Assembly (NCBI RefSeq): GCF_018100905.1 | Contig: NZ_JAGJEG010000006.1 | Location: 1-64,000, forward strand | DNA from: Pseudoalteromonas sp. MMG010 | GTDB taxonomy: Bacteria > Pseudomonadota > Gammaproteobacteria > Enterobacterales > Alteromonadaceae | Direction of reading: 5' to 3' | DNA length: 64,000 nt | Shown here: positions 50,964 to 60,275 of the stretch, one piece after another | Layout: the number at the start of each line of letters is the position of its first letter | How positions within the stretch are numbered: position 1 is the first letter of the stretch | Position numbers and translations under genes: made by a program | The notes under the pieces: generated by a model | The model's database searches: none | Told to the model about the DNA's origin: nothing | Seen by the model: only the letters and a program-made list of their open reading frames with translations

Positions 50964-52415
50964 ATGAGTGAACCAACATATTACGAAAATCAACCTACAA
51001 TCTACTGGCACGATTATGAGACATGGGGGGCTAGCCCACAAAAAGATAAACCCAGTCAATTTGCGGGTATTCGTACCGATTTTGATTTAAATATTATTGG
51101 TGAGCCTTTAATCGAGTATTGCAAACCTCAGGCCGATTATTTACCACACCCCGAAGCATGTTTAATTACGGGTATAACGCCACAAGTGGCGATGAAAAAA
51201 GGTCTTCCTGAGGCTGAATTTATGGCTAAAATTCATGCTCAATTTAGTATGCCTAATACGTGTGTGGCCGGTTATAACAGTATTCGTTTTGATGATGAAG
51301 TAAGCCGTTATAGTTTTTATCGTAATTTTTATGACCCATACGAGCGTGAGTACAAAAATAATAATAGTCGCTGGGATATTATTGATTTAGTACGTGCCTG
51401 TTATGCTCTTCGCCCCGAAGGCATTGAATGGCCGCTAAAAGAAGATGGCAGCCCAAGTTTTAAACTTGAACATTTAACCGTTGCAAATGGTATTGAACAC
51501 GCCGCTGCACACGATGCACTAAGTGATGTAACTGCAACCATTGCGTTGGCTAAATTAATTAAAGAAAAACAACCTAAGCTATACAATTTCTTTTTTGGTT
51601 TACGTAACAAAAAAGCCCTTGCTGAATTGGTTGATGTATTTAATATGACCCCGTTAGTGCATACCTCTTCGCGTATTCCTGCTACACAAGGCTGCACGAC
51701 GTGGGTTGCACCTATGAGCTTTCATCCACTCAATAAAAATGCGGTTATTTGTTTTGATTTAACCCAAAACCCACAAGTACTCCTTGATTTAAACGTTGAA
51801 GAATTACGCACGCGTTTATATACCAAGCGCGTTGATTTAGCTGAGGGTGATTTACCCGTTGGCTTAAAGTTAGTGCATTTAAATAAATGCCCTATTTTAG
51901 CTCCCGCAAAAACGCTGTTACCCGAAAATGCTGCGCGCTTAGGGATTGATAGAGAACTATGTTTAGCTAATTTAACCTTACTTAAAGAGCATACACAGTT
52001 GCGTGAAAAGGTAACCGAGGTATTTAACGAAAAAGGCGATTACAGCGCGACCACAAATGTTGATTACTTACTTTACGATGGTTTTACTAGCCATGCCGAC
52101 AAAGCTAAGTTTGCCATTATACGTGATGCCAGCCCAGAACAATTAGCCACATTAAAGTTAGAGTTTGAAGATAATAAATTTCATACCTTGCTGTTTAGAT
52201 ACCGTGCACGTAACTGGCCACACACGTTAAATCAGCAAGAATTAGAACAATGGCGTCAGTACTGCCAAAACAAGCTAATGCATGGCGAAGACCAACCTTC
52301 TATTAGCGCACAAGACTTTATGATCACCTTAGAAAACTTGGCACACGAGCACGACGATAACGAAAAAAATCTCACTATTTTAAAAGCGCTTTATAATTAC
52401 GCCCAAAGTATGTAA
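50964..52415 (+). CDS. sbcB: Exodeoxyribonuclease I
   Basis: A 483-residue 3'-5' single-strand exonuclease. The DEDDh motifs are visible: TIYWHDYETWG (first D and E), GYNSIRFDDEVSR (second D) and AAAHDALSDVTATIALA (H and D). The SH3-like and C-terminal helical parts are present, and length is like the E. coli enzyme. It acts in recombination and mismatch repair. Some phage-defence systems monitor this pathway, but here it is the core neighbour of the accessory region. Confidence 0.96.
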   Translation: MSEPTYYENQPTIYWHDYETWGASPQKDKPSQFAGIRTDFDLNIIGEPLIEYCKPQADYLPHPEACLITGITPQVAMKKGLPEAEFMAKIHAQFSMPNTCVAGYNSIRFDDEVSRYSFYRNFYDPYEREYKNNNSRWDIIDLVRACYALRPEGIEWPLKEDGSPSFKLEHLTVANGIEHAAAHDALSDVTATIALAKLIKEKQPKLYNFFFGLRNKKALAELVDVFNMTPLVHTSSRIPATQGCTTWVAPMSFHPLNKNAVICFDLTQNPQVLLDLNVEELRTRLYTKRVDLAEGDLPVGLKLVHLNKCPILAPAKTLLPENAARLGIDRELCLANLTLLKEHTQLREKVTEVFNEKGDYSATTNVDYLLYDGFTSHADKAKFAIIRDASPEQLATLKLEFEDNKFHTLLFRYRARNWPHTLNQQELEQWRQYCQNKLMHGEDQPSISAQDFMITLENLAHEHDDNEKNLTILKALYNYAQSM

Positions 52416-52620
52416 CGGGTTTCACCGCTTAATAGTCCATGTTGTCGATTAATAACATATTGCTTATTAATCGATAACCGTTTTTTATATACCTCAATAT
52501 CTTCACTGCAATAAAACTGACCTATTTCCCTGATAAACTCTTTATTATTGCTTATAACTCCAGCCAGCATTAAGCAACCTAGCACTTTATATCGCTAATT
52601 TATAATTAAGCAGGACACTT

Positions 52621-53124
52621 ATGGACAGTATTTATCAGTTTAATGCATCGCTTTATACCAGCGAAAATATGCCACTCAGTCAATTTAAAGGCAAAACTGT
52701 TTTAATAGTCAATACCGCGAGTAAATGTAGTTTTTCTGCTCAGTTAGCCGCTTTAGAAAAATTGTATCAAGAGTATCAACCTCATGGATTTAGTATTTTA
52801 GCATTCCCTTGTAATCAGTTTGGCCAAAATGAGCCTCTTGATAATCTTGCTATTAATGACTTTTACCAACAACATTTTAATGTCTCTTTTCCTATATTTG
52901 GTAAGGTGATGGTTAACGGCCCAGAAGCCCACCCATTATTTAATTACTTAAAAGCGCATACGCGAGGGATCTCAAAAAATAGAGCAATAAAATGGAATTT
53001 CACAAAGTTTTTAATTAATCCACAAGGACAATTAATAGCTCGATACGCCCCCCGAACAAAACCAGACACTTTAAGGCAGGTCATTGATAATTGCTTAAAC
53101 GAATTCAACTCACAATCGGCTTAA
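52621..53124 (+). CDS. Glutathione peroxidase family protein
   Basis: A 167-residue thiol peroxidase. Active cysteine in NTASKCSFSAQ (about residue 37), followed by FPCNQFGQNEP and WNFTKFLI, which supply the Gln, Trp and Asn of the catalytic tetrad. It reduces hydrogen and lipid peroxides, in bacteria often with thioredoxin. No signal peptide. Monocistronic, AAGCAGGACA-type ribosome-binding site. Confidence 0.93.
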   Translation: MDSIYQFNASLYTSENMPLSQFKGKTVLIVNTASKCSFSAQLAALEKLYQEYQPHGFSILAFPCNQFGQNEPLDNLAINDFYQQHFNVSFPIFGKVMVNGPEAHPLFNYLKAHTRGISKNRAIKWNFTKFLINPQGQLIARYAPRTKPDTLRQVIDNCLNEFNSQSA

Positions 53125-53259
53125 AGCTTATTTTTTCTTACACGTAATTTGAGTTACATCAAACAATAATAATTTAACATCGCTTTTGCTATAAACTGAT
53201 TGACCTAGCCATTGATAATTCGTTTACTAAAGTGAATGTACTTATTATGGGGAAATGAG

Positions 53260-54237
53260 ATGAAAATTGCTTTTTTTAGTGCTCAAGCCTACGAAAAACC
53301 TTTTTTTGAACACACTGCTACAGCGTATCCGCACATAAAGATTGATTATTTTTCACAATCACTCAATCAAAAAACCGCGGTGCTCGCCAACGGCTACGAT
53401 AGTGTTTGTGTATTTGTTAATGATGATATAAATGCACAGGTAATCGCCCATTTAGCCTCTAATAATATTACAACGGTGTTATTGCGCTGCGCTGGCTTTA
53501 ACAATGTTGATTTAACGGCGGCAAAAGCTCATAACATAAAGGTATTACGTGTACCAGCGTACAGCCCAGAAGCCGTTGCCGAGCATTGCATAGCGTTAAT
53601 GCTAACGCTAAGTCGCAAAACCCATAAAGCGTATAACCGCGTGCGCGAAGATAACTTTGATTTAAATGGCTTACTGGGTTTTAACTTGCATAACAAAACT
53701 GTGGGGATCATTGGCTGTGGTAAAATTGGCTTAGCACTGTGTAATATTTTAAATGGTTTTGGAGCAAAGGTATTAGTTTCAGACCCCTATGCGTTAGCGG
53801 GTAACTATACCCTTTGCGATTTAAATACCCTGCTCAGACAAAGCGATATTATTTCACTGCACTGCCCTGTTAATGAGCACACTCATCATATTATTAATGA
53901 CGAAGCATTTAGCAAAATGAAACCCGGTGTCATGTTGATTAACACCTCTCGCGGTGCATTAGTTGACAGCAAAGCCTGTATACAAGCGTTAAAATCTAAA
54001 AAGCTCGCTTACTTAGGACTCGATGTTTATGAGCAAGAGTCAGAACTGTTTTTTAAAAATCACAGTGATGAAATATTACAAGATGATGTATTTTCGCGCT
54101 TAGTCAGCTTTAAAAATGTATTAATAACCGGACACCAAGGCTTTTTCACACAAGAAGCGCTCAGCGAAATAGCCAACATTACTTTACGCAATGCGCAGGC
54201 TGTTAAAAATAACCAGCCTTTAATTAATCAAGTATAA
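53260..54237 (+). CDS. D-2-hydroxyacid dehydrogenase (D-lactate dehydrogenase type)
   Basis: About 325 residues. The start MKIAFFSAQAYEKP is preferred over an ATG eight codons earlier because GGGGA lies 6 bases before it. NAD-binding motif GIIGCGKIG; catalytic arginine in INTSRGALVD, glutamate in GLDVYEQE and histidine in ITGHQGFFT. The sequence pattern fits fermentative D-lactate dehydrogenase LdhA, which reduces pyruvate to D-lactate. Cytosolic. Substrate assignment is by similarity. Confidence 0.88.
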   Translation: MKIAFFSAQAYEKPFFEHTATAYPHIKIDYFSQSLNQKTAVLANGYDSVCVFVNDDINAQVIAHLASNNITTVLLRCAGFNNVDLTAAKAHNIKVLRVPAYSPEAVAEHCIALMLTLSRKTHKAYNRVREDNFDLNGLLGFNLHNKTVGIIGCGKIGLALCNILNGFGAKVLVSDPYALAGNYTLCDLNTLLRQSDIISLHCPVNEHTHHIINDEAFSKMKPGVMLINTSRGALVDSKACIQALKSKKLAYLGLDVYEQESELFFKNHSDEILQDDVFSRLVSFKNVLITGHQGFFTQEALSEIANITLRNAQAVKNNQPLINQV

Positions 54238-54285
54238 ATTAATGATTTAGCAATTAGCATCAATACAATTGGTTAAACGTAAAAA

Positions 54286-54315
54286 GTGATTAAAAATGAG
54301 GGGCAGTCGCTGCCC
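54286..54315 (-). terminator. Terminator of the sodium symporter gene
   Basis: On the minus strand GGGCAG-CGA-CTGCCC is followed by cctcattttta. Lies about 55 bases beyond the stop. Confidence 0.7.
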
Positions 54316-54369
54316 TAACCAAGTGATTAGGGCTATAAAAAAGCATGTTAATAAATACTGTTGCCAGGT

Positions 54370-55692
54370 TTAACCAAACGCAACGTTTGCAAATACCAGT
54401 GTCATTAATATAGGGCAAACAAAGCGAATATATTGTGCAAACCAATAGTGAGCGCCGTGAGCTGTTTCATGCAACTTACTGCCTCGCTTAAACATCCAGC
54501 CTAAAGTTATAAAGTAAAATAATCCCATTAGCGGCAATTGATATTGTGTAAACACCATAATAACCAGACCAAACAACCAGTCAAAGTTAACAATAATGAT
54601 ACTGGCACTTAAAAACACAACGGCGCTGACAATCCAGGTCGCTTTAGTACGATTTACTTCATGATTTTCAACTAAAAATGCCACCGGTATTTCAGTAGAT
54701 GAAATGGTTGAGGTAACCGATGCTATCGACATTAATACAAAAAATAATAAACCAACCAGTAAGCCTATTTCGCCCATGGTATTAAAAAGTGCAGGTAAAA
54801 TAGCAAATATAAGTTGTCCTTCACCAATTAATTTACCGTTATTAAAGACTTCGACACCATTATGTTGTGCAACATAAATTGCCGGAATAATTAATAAACC
54901 GGCTAAAAACGCCACCGCGGTATCAAGCAAAGCGACGCTTATTGTTAACTTTGGTAAATTTGCATTCGGTTTTAAATATGAGCCATAAATCATCATACAC
55001 CCCACCCCTAACGACAGTGAGAAAAAGGCTTGTCCCATCGCGGCAATAATTAAATTAGGGTCGAGTATTTGGCTAAAATCAGGCACTAAATAGGCGGCAA
55101 AGCCTTCTGCTGCGCCATCAAGAGTTGCAATATAAACAATTAAGCCAATAAGTAATATTAACAATATGGGCATTAAACGTCGCGACCACGTTTCAATCCC
55201 CGATTTTACCCCTTTTAAAATAATACTGGCTGTAAGTAGCACCATTAAGGGAGTAAATACAAAATTACGCAGCATCGAATCACTTTGTAAAAATGAACTT
55301 AACGCGTTAAAACCTAAAAATGATGCAACCGGCTCTATGGCATACGACAGCATCCAACCCGCAACAATCGAGTAAAAGCTTAACATAACAATTGCGCCAG
55401 CTAATCCGATATAGCCAGCCGCAGCGCCGATTTTTTTTTCTTTGTGTTGCCATGCGCTAGCCAGTGCTTTAACCGGGTTTGCTTGTGCTTTATGGCCTAA
55501 ATATAGTTCGGTGTATAACGCAGGTAATGCCAGCAAAAAAATAACAATAAAATACACTAATAAAAATGCACCACCGCCATGGTTTGCCGCTTGGGTTGGA
55601 AAGCCCCAAATATTACCTAAGCCAACCGCAGCGCCCGCTGCAGCTAAAACAAAACCAATTCGGCTTTGAAATCCATCACGCATTTGTGTCAT
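54370..55692 (-). CDS. Neurotransmitter:sodium symporter family transporter
   Basis: A 440-residue LeuT-fold permease of the SNF/NSS family with about 11 helices. Helix 1 carries the sodium/substrate-binding stretch GAAVGLGNIWGFPTQAANHGG; the unwound part of helix 6 is FSLSLGVGCMMIYGSYL. It imports an amino acid or amine with sodium, as suits a marine bacterium. Substrate not predictable. Divergently arranged to the phosphopantetheinyl transferase gene with a 150-bp promoter region between them. Confidence 0.93.
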   Translation of the reverse strand: MTQMRDGFQSRIGFVLAAAGAAVGLGNIWGFPTQAANHGGGAFLLVYFIVIFLLALPALYTELYLGHKAQANPVKALASAWQHKEKKIGAAAGYIGLAGAIVMLSFYSIVAGWMLSYAIEPVASFLGFNALSSFLQSDSMLRNFVFTPLMVLLTASIILKGVKSGIETWSRRLMPILLILLIGLIVYIATLDGAAEGFAAYLVPDFSQILDPNLIIAAMGQAFFSLSLGVGCMMIYGSYLKPNANLPKLTISVALLDTAVAFLAGLLIIPAIYVAQHNGVEVFNNGKLIGEGQLIFAILPALFNTMGEIGLLVGLLFFVLMSIASVTSTISSTEIPVAFLVENHEVNRTKATWIVSAVVFLSASIIIVNFDWLFGLVIMVFTQYQLPLMGLFYFITLGWMFKRGSKLHETAHGAHYWFAQYIRFVCPILMTLVFANVAFG

Positions 55693-55842
55693 ACACTTTC
55701 AAATCTGTTATTATTTCTTTGTGGGAATTAAACCATATTTATTGGCCACTGAGTATTAAAATCGTTGCAAGGCGCACTTAGTATCATTGTTTGTATAAAA
55801 TCCATACAACCTTGCTTTTGTTAGTATTAATTTAGAGCATTC

Positions 55843-56583
55843 ATGACAGCACTGCATTTTAACAACACCTTAAAGCACACGCCATTAAACGATAAAACGT
55901 TACTCACCCCGCGCAGTATCGTGTTTTTTAATGCACACCATATAGCCCTAGCCGATTACGAGTTAAATAAAGTACTCAGCCCGTTTGAATTAAATACTAT
56001 TGAACGGCGCAAAAGCCCATCAGCAAAGCAAGAATATTTAGCTAGCCGCTTATTATTAAAGTTTTTAGTAAAGCACGCGCTGCCCGAATACAAACAACTT
56101 AAATTAAACGCAATAAGCTCTGAATTTGATGACACAAGCGCTAAATTACAACTACATATAAATAATGAACGCATCATAAATAGCTGTATTTCGCACTCAC
56201 ATGCCATGGTCGGTGCGGCATTAAATTTACAACAAAGTGAATTTGGCTTTGATATCGAAAAGATAAGTACTAAACGCCCTTTTGAAAAACTGGCAAAGCA
56301 CTTTTATCATCTAGACGAAATAAATATGATTTGCGATGCTAAAAATGAAGCAATAAAAGCAGATAGATTTTTTCGGATATGGACCTTAAAAGAAGCATTA
56401 GCAAAAGCAACCAGCCGCCCGGTGGCTAAATTACTCAGCCCAAACGTATTTACTGAGCTCGCATTAGCCAAACTAAACGCTAAAAGTATGCAATTTAATG
56501 GGTTTGATATAAGTGCTGTGCATAAAAAAAACACCGACTGGCGGTGTTTTTCAATGTCTCAAAGGCAATTAACCTTCGAGTAA
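55843..56583 (+). CDS. 4'-phosphopantetheinyl transferase (Sfp-like superfamily)
   Basis: A 246-residue enzyme that attaches the phosphopantetheine arm of coenzyme A to a carrier protein. Magnesium ligands are D137 and E139 in FGFDIEK, and the second motif is FFRIWTLKEALAKA with its glutamate and lysine. The N-terminal half is divergent but keeps the SHSHAMVGAAL coenzyme A contact. No polyketide or peptide synthetase is adjacent, so the target carrier lies elsewhere. Its 3' end overlaps the convergent lysC by 15 bases. Confidence 0.88.
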   Translation: MTALHFNNTLKHTPLNDKTLLTPRSIVFFNAHHIALADYELNKVLSPFELNTIERRKSPSAKQEYLASRLLLKFLVKHALPEYKQLKLNAISSEFDDTSAKLQLHINNERIINSCISHSHAMVGAALNLQQSEFGFDIEKISTKRPFEKLAKHFYHLDEINMICDAKNEAIKADRFFRIWTLKEALAKATSRPVAKLLSPNVFTELALAKLNAKSMQFNGFDISAVHKKNTDWRCFSMSQRQLTFE

Positions 56584-57948
56584 ATGGCTGTGTATCGCTT
56601 TTACAACATTGTCTGATTCGTCTTGTTCAACTAAAAAGCACAAATTGTGTTTACTCGCACCATGACAAATTAAACGAATATTAAATGCTTTTAATACATC
56701 CATTAAATTCACTTCTTGTTGGCGTAATTGAATCTCAGAACCGATCAGTGCCACCAGCGTTAGGTTACTTTCTACCGAAACATGACAAAACTCAGCTAAC
56801 TGTTCTAAACACGCTTGATCAAGTTCTGGACGAGATGCATTTGGGGCGTTATCAAGTGTAATTGCAACACTAATTTCAGATGTTGTGACTAAATCAACCG
56901 AAATATTAAAGTTGCTTAATATAGAAAATACGCGCGCTAAAAAGCCGCTTGCTAATAGCATTTCGGGGCTTTTTAAGGTTAATAATATTTGGTTTTTACG
57001 TTGCGTTACTGCACGTATTCCTGAGTGCTGCGATTTTTCACGCTCAATCCACGTACCACCACGCTCTGGCTCACGGCTTGAACCAACAAACACATTTATA
57101 TGACTACGGCTTGCCGGTAAAATGGTAGCTGGGTGCAATACTTTCGCCCCAAAAGTTGCCATTTCTGCGGCTTCGTCAAAGCTTAAACGTGCTATCGGAG
57201 TGGCTTTGGCACATAAACGCGGATCGGTACTAAAAATCCCCACTACATCAGTCCAAATATGCACACTTTTAGCATTAATCGCTTCGGCTAACAGTGCTGC
57301 ACTGTAATCAGAGCCACCGCGCCCTAGTGTGGTTGTTTGACCAAATTCATCACTGCCAATAAAACCTTGAGTCACAATCACTTGTTCTTCTAATAATGGA
57401 ATTAAATGCGCTTTTGCAGCATCGGCAGTAGATGCAACATCGGGGGTGGCTTTTGAAAACTGGCTGTCGGTTTTTAATACACGACGTACATCAAATCTAT
57501 CGGCGTTTAAGCCTTTTAAGCGCAGTACCTGTGCAAATAAGTACGACGACAAACGCTCACCAAAGCTCAGTAACTCGTCTTGGTGTTTTGCAGTATTTGT
57601 TATTTCACGGGCATGTTGTTGAAACGCTTTTAAGGTTTCGTTAAAGCCAATGGCTAAATCGGCATCTAGCGACAATTCATCAACAATCGCTTGTTGAATG
57701 GCTAAAACACCTTGAATATGGTGTTCGCGCTGTGGCTCAGTAATATCACTTTGGCATAAGGCCACTAAATGATTTGTTACTCCAGCACTGGCACTTACAG
57801 CAACAACACGTACGTTTTTATCCGCGACAATGATTTCGCTACAACGACTCATTGCCTCAAAATTAGCCACACTGGTGCCGCCAAATTTTGCCACTATATA
57901 GTCAGATTTTTGTGCTAACGTACTGTTTGATGCTACTTCGGTAGTCAT
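56569..57948 (-). CDS. lysC: Lysine-sensitive aspartokinase III
   Basis: A 459-residue kinase that phosphorylates aspartate, the first step toward lysine. N-terminal KFGGTSV and later TLGRGGSDYSA form the catalytic site; the C-terminal part has two ACT domains (LLTLKSPEMLLASGFLARVF; LTLVALIGSE) for feedback control. It is monofunctional, with no homoserine dehydrogenase domain. Control is double: protein feedback and the lysine riboswitch directly upstream. Confidence 0.95.
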   Translation of the reverse strand: MTTEVASNSTLAQKSDYIVAKFGGTSVANFEAMSRCSEIIVADKNVRVVAVSASAGVTNHLVALCQSDITEPQREHHIQGVLAIQQAIVDELSLDADLAIGFNETLKAFQQHAREITNTAKHQDELLSFGERLSSYLFAQVLRLKGLNADRFDVRRVLKTDSQFSKATPDVASTADAAKAHLIPLLEEQVIVTQGFIGSDEFGQTTTLGRGGSDYSAALLAEAINAKSVHIWTDVVGIFSTDPRLCAKATPIARLSFDEAAEMATFGAKVLHPATILPASRSHINVFVGSSREPERGGTWIEREKSQHSGIRAVTQRKNQILLTLKSPEMLLASGFLARVFSILSNFNISVDLVTTSEISVAITLDNAPNASRPELDQACLEQLAEFCHVSVESNLTLVALIGSEIQLRQQEVNLMDVLKAFNIRLICHGASKHNLCFLVEQDESDNVVKAIHSHLLEG

Positions 57949-58021
57949 TTAGTCTCCTTCGTCGGTTAATTTAAACCGAAATAATTCAAGAAGAACTTGG
58001 CAAGGAATGCTTGATAAGAAA

Positions 58022-58192
58022 ATTCACTGCCAGAAGCTCTCCACCTAATTGGTGACAGTTTTGAGGATTCAGCCCCATAAACCGAAAAACAAATGCGACG
58101 TACTTTTGCTTTTCTCGGCGAGTACTTCCCTCTTTAATGATCATAGGCCTTCGTCACCTAACATTAAATACCTAAGTATCGCACCTCTTCTG
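58022..58192 (-). promoter_or_regulatory. Lysine riboswitch (L box) upstream of lysC
   Basis: On the minus strand the expected order of elements is seen: AGAGGTGCG at the 5' side of P1, GACGAAGG, AGTACTCGCCGAGAAAAGC, GGGGCTGAAT, ACTGTCACC...GGTGGAGAGCTTCTGG at the 3' side. This matches the L-box aptamer, which binds lysine and lowers lysC expression. The 60-70 bases between the aptamer and ATG form the expression platform; a T-run terminator is not obvious, so control may be at translation through the GGAGACT region. Confidence 0.93.
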
Positions 58193-58461
58193 AATGTTGT
58201 ATTAACCATCGGTTAATAAAACATAATCGCATAATAATGCGAATTGAAACTTAACGTTTAGCCGTCTAGCTGTCAAGGTGTTTAGCAAAATAAACCGTAT
58301 GTTTAGTCAAACATAACGTTGGTTGTTTACTTTAACAGCGTTTAGTTACACACACCTGTACGAAGCAAAAAAAACTGTGTAAATTATCACAGTTAAACAC
58401 TGACTTTTTATAAAGGCTCTCGTTAACTTTTATTAACCTTACTAGGATGTAGTAACGCCTT
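58193..58461. other. Divergent promoter region of lysC riboswitch and mks operon
   Basis: Contains the start of the lysC leader on the left and the mksF promoter on the right (TAGGATGTAGTAACGCCTT before ATG). Several short direct repeats of the GTTTAG type occur (58255-58345). No gene seen. Confidence 0.45.
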
Positions 58462-59712
58462 ATGATCCCAGCAAAAAAGCTATTAAATACACTCACCGAA
58501 CACTGGGGGGTATTAGCACTGTTGTTTAAGCAATTTAATATGGCTGATTTTAGCTTAAAAGAATTGCAAAATGCGATAAAACAAAAGCAGCCGACATGGA
58601 ATAACGAACGTATTTATAAAGAAACAAATAGGCTATTAAATCAAGATATTATCATTCCACTGGCAAAATCATCGCAATTAGAAATTAACCGAGCCATTGC
58701 CGAATTTGCAAGCTTTTTACTGCAAGAAGAACATTTAGGTCTAGCCCAAGAAATTAGCGTTTTAGTTCAAGATTTAGCACGCTTAGGCGATAGATTAAAT
58801 AACGCGGGAGAGATGCAAGATTACGACGATTTACGTCGCTTTAGTCGTATTATGGATGATCGGGTTCGTAAAATAATTAAGCTGTTTAAGCATAACGAAA
58901 ATGCCATTTTAAATATTGTTGAGCAAGCTAAGTCAGATCACGCGATTCAATCACTACAAAAGCGCTATCAAAGTGTAATAGAAGCCTTTGATGAGTACAT
59001 TGAACCCATGCTTGAAATGGTTGATATACGTGGTGACTTTCACCATTGCTTTATTACAATCGAAGCACAAATTAGTCAGCAAATAGCCGATATCGAGCAA
59101 TCGGGTAAAGCCTATAATGACAAGCGTATGTTAGAGCAATTGCGTACTCGTATTTTAGAAATGCATTTAATGGGCCGCGAAAGCCTACGTAAAAGTGCCG
59201 ATATGCTCATGCCACTGCGCGAAGAGCTACGCCGTAATAACCAAATTACCCGCCAGGCAGCAAAAGTGCTTGGTATGATCAGAAAAAATGGCGTTGATAG
59301 TATTTTATCGCCCGTACAGCCGCATTTTATCAGCGACGCTCAGCGTTATTCAATTGGTCAACAACGCCATATTGTTGCGTATATGGCAAGCTTAGTCGAA
59401 TTTGAACACAGCGAATACAAACTGCCAGAGCAACAAGATGTGCCTGCGTATGTTAGCCCTAATATTCCCGATTACACCAATGTAAAAACGCGTTTTAAAG
59501 CACGTTTAGCTAAACAAGGTAAAAAACAACAACCTTTGCTGCAGTTTTTAGATGAAAGTTACCCTGATCTTGAAGCCGATGAAATGTTATTTTTATACCA
59601 AAAGCTTATTAGCGACAATGAATTACCAATGAGCCAAAGCGATAATAAAAGCCAAATAAAAATTGCTGATACCAGAGTCTCTTTATATCCGTTTAGCTCA
59701 CAATCAAACTAA
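58462..59712 (+). CDS. mksF: Condensin subunit MksF (kleisin-like)
   Basis: A 416-residue helical protein, the kleisin-type subunit of the MksBEF condensin. The first ~90 residues read as winged-helix, and the middle is a long helical bundle (for example RLGDRLNNAGEMQDYDDLRRFSRIM) as in MukF-like proteins. The gene order mksF-mksE-mksB and small spacings (17 bases, then overlap) confirm identity. It bridges the SMC heads. Length matches Pseudomonas MksF. Confidence 0.88.
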   Translation: MIPAKKLLNTLTEHWGVLALLFKQFNMADFSLKELQNAIKQKQPTWNNERIYKETNRLLNQDIIIPLAKSSQLEINRAIAEFASFLLQEEHLGLAQEISVLVQDLARLGDRLNNAGEMQDYDDLRRFSRIMDDRVRKIIKLFKHNENAILNIVEQAKSDHAIQSLQKRYQSVIEAFDEYIEPMLEMVDIRGDFHHCFITIEAQISQQIADIEQSGKAYNDKRMLEQLRTRILEMHLMGRESLRKSADMLMPLREELRRNNQITRQAAKVLGMIRKNGVDSILSPVQPHFISDAQRYSIGQQRHIVAYMASLVEFEHSEYKLPEQQDVPAYVSPNIPDYTNVKTRFKARLAKQGKKQQPLLQFLDESYPDLEADEMLFLYQKLISDNELPMSQSDNKSQIKIADTRVSLYPFSSQSN

Positions 59713-59729
59713 TACTAAGTACACACCTT

Positions 59730-60275
59730 ATGACACAAATAAACTTAAATGAGTTAGCTCAGCTTCAAGACATTAATAAAAAATTGGTGGCCGGATATCA
59801 TATTTGCGAACAAGATATGACCTTATGGCAAGAGCTTGATCAACACCTTGATGCTTATTCAGCCTTATTCACTGCTTTAGGCCATCAGTTAAATAAAGAC
59901 AGCCGCGGTTTTTATTATTTTAATAGCAACGAAAGCACACCTAACATGGGAAAAATTTCGCGCGCAATTGCGCTGACTATTTACATTTTAATTGAGCACT
60001 TTGCCAACACAGGTAAAGATCCTATGCGTGCTATCTTTGATGAAGTTAACGATTTAGAGCTTATGCAAACCATTGTGCAGCTTAATAAGCATTTATTTGA
60101 CCAGCTCGAAATTTTTTCGGGTTCTGATTTACGCAAAGATGTGTATTTAAGAATGGTCCGTTTAGGTCTTGCCCGCGAAGTAGCCACTGGCTTTATGTTA
60201 CAAGCCCCTATTTACCGATACATTGATGCACTAATGGAAGTGAACGAAGAAACCTACATGGCAGAGGACGCATAA
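59730..60275 (+). CDS. mksE: Condensin subunit MksE
   Basis: A 181-residue acidic protein like MukE/MksE (tandem winged-helix or KITE type). Motifs RGFYYFNSNES and GKISRAIALTIYILIEHF are typical. It binds the kleisin MksF and regulates the SMC MksB. Its stop overlaps the mksB start (TAATG). Confidence 0.87.
   Translation: MTQINLNELAQLQDINKKLVAGYHICEQDMTLWQELDQHLDAYSALFTALGHQLNKDSRGFYYFNSNESTPNMGKISRAIALTIYILIEHFANTGKDPMRAIFDEVNDLELMQTIVQLNKHLFDQLEIFSGSDLRKDVYLRMVRLGLAREVATGFMLQAPIYRYIDALMEVNEETYMAEDA

Noticed and set aside
50835..51059. Minus-strand ORF across the sbcB start
   Set aside because: Antisense to the first codons of sbcB, with no family resemblance or ribosome-binding site.
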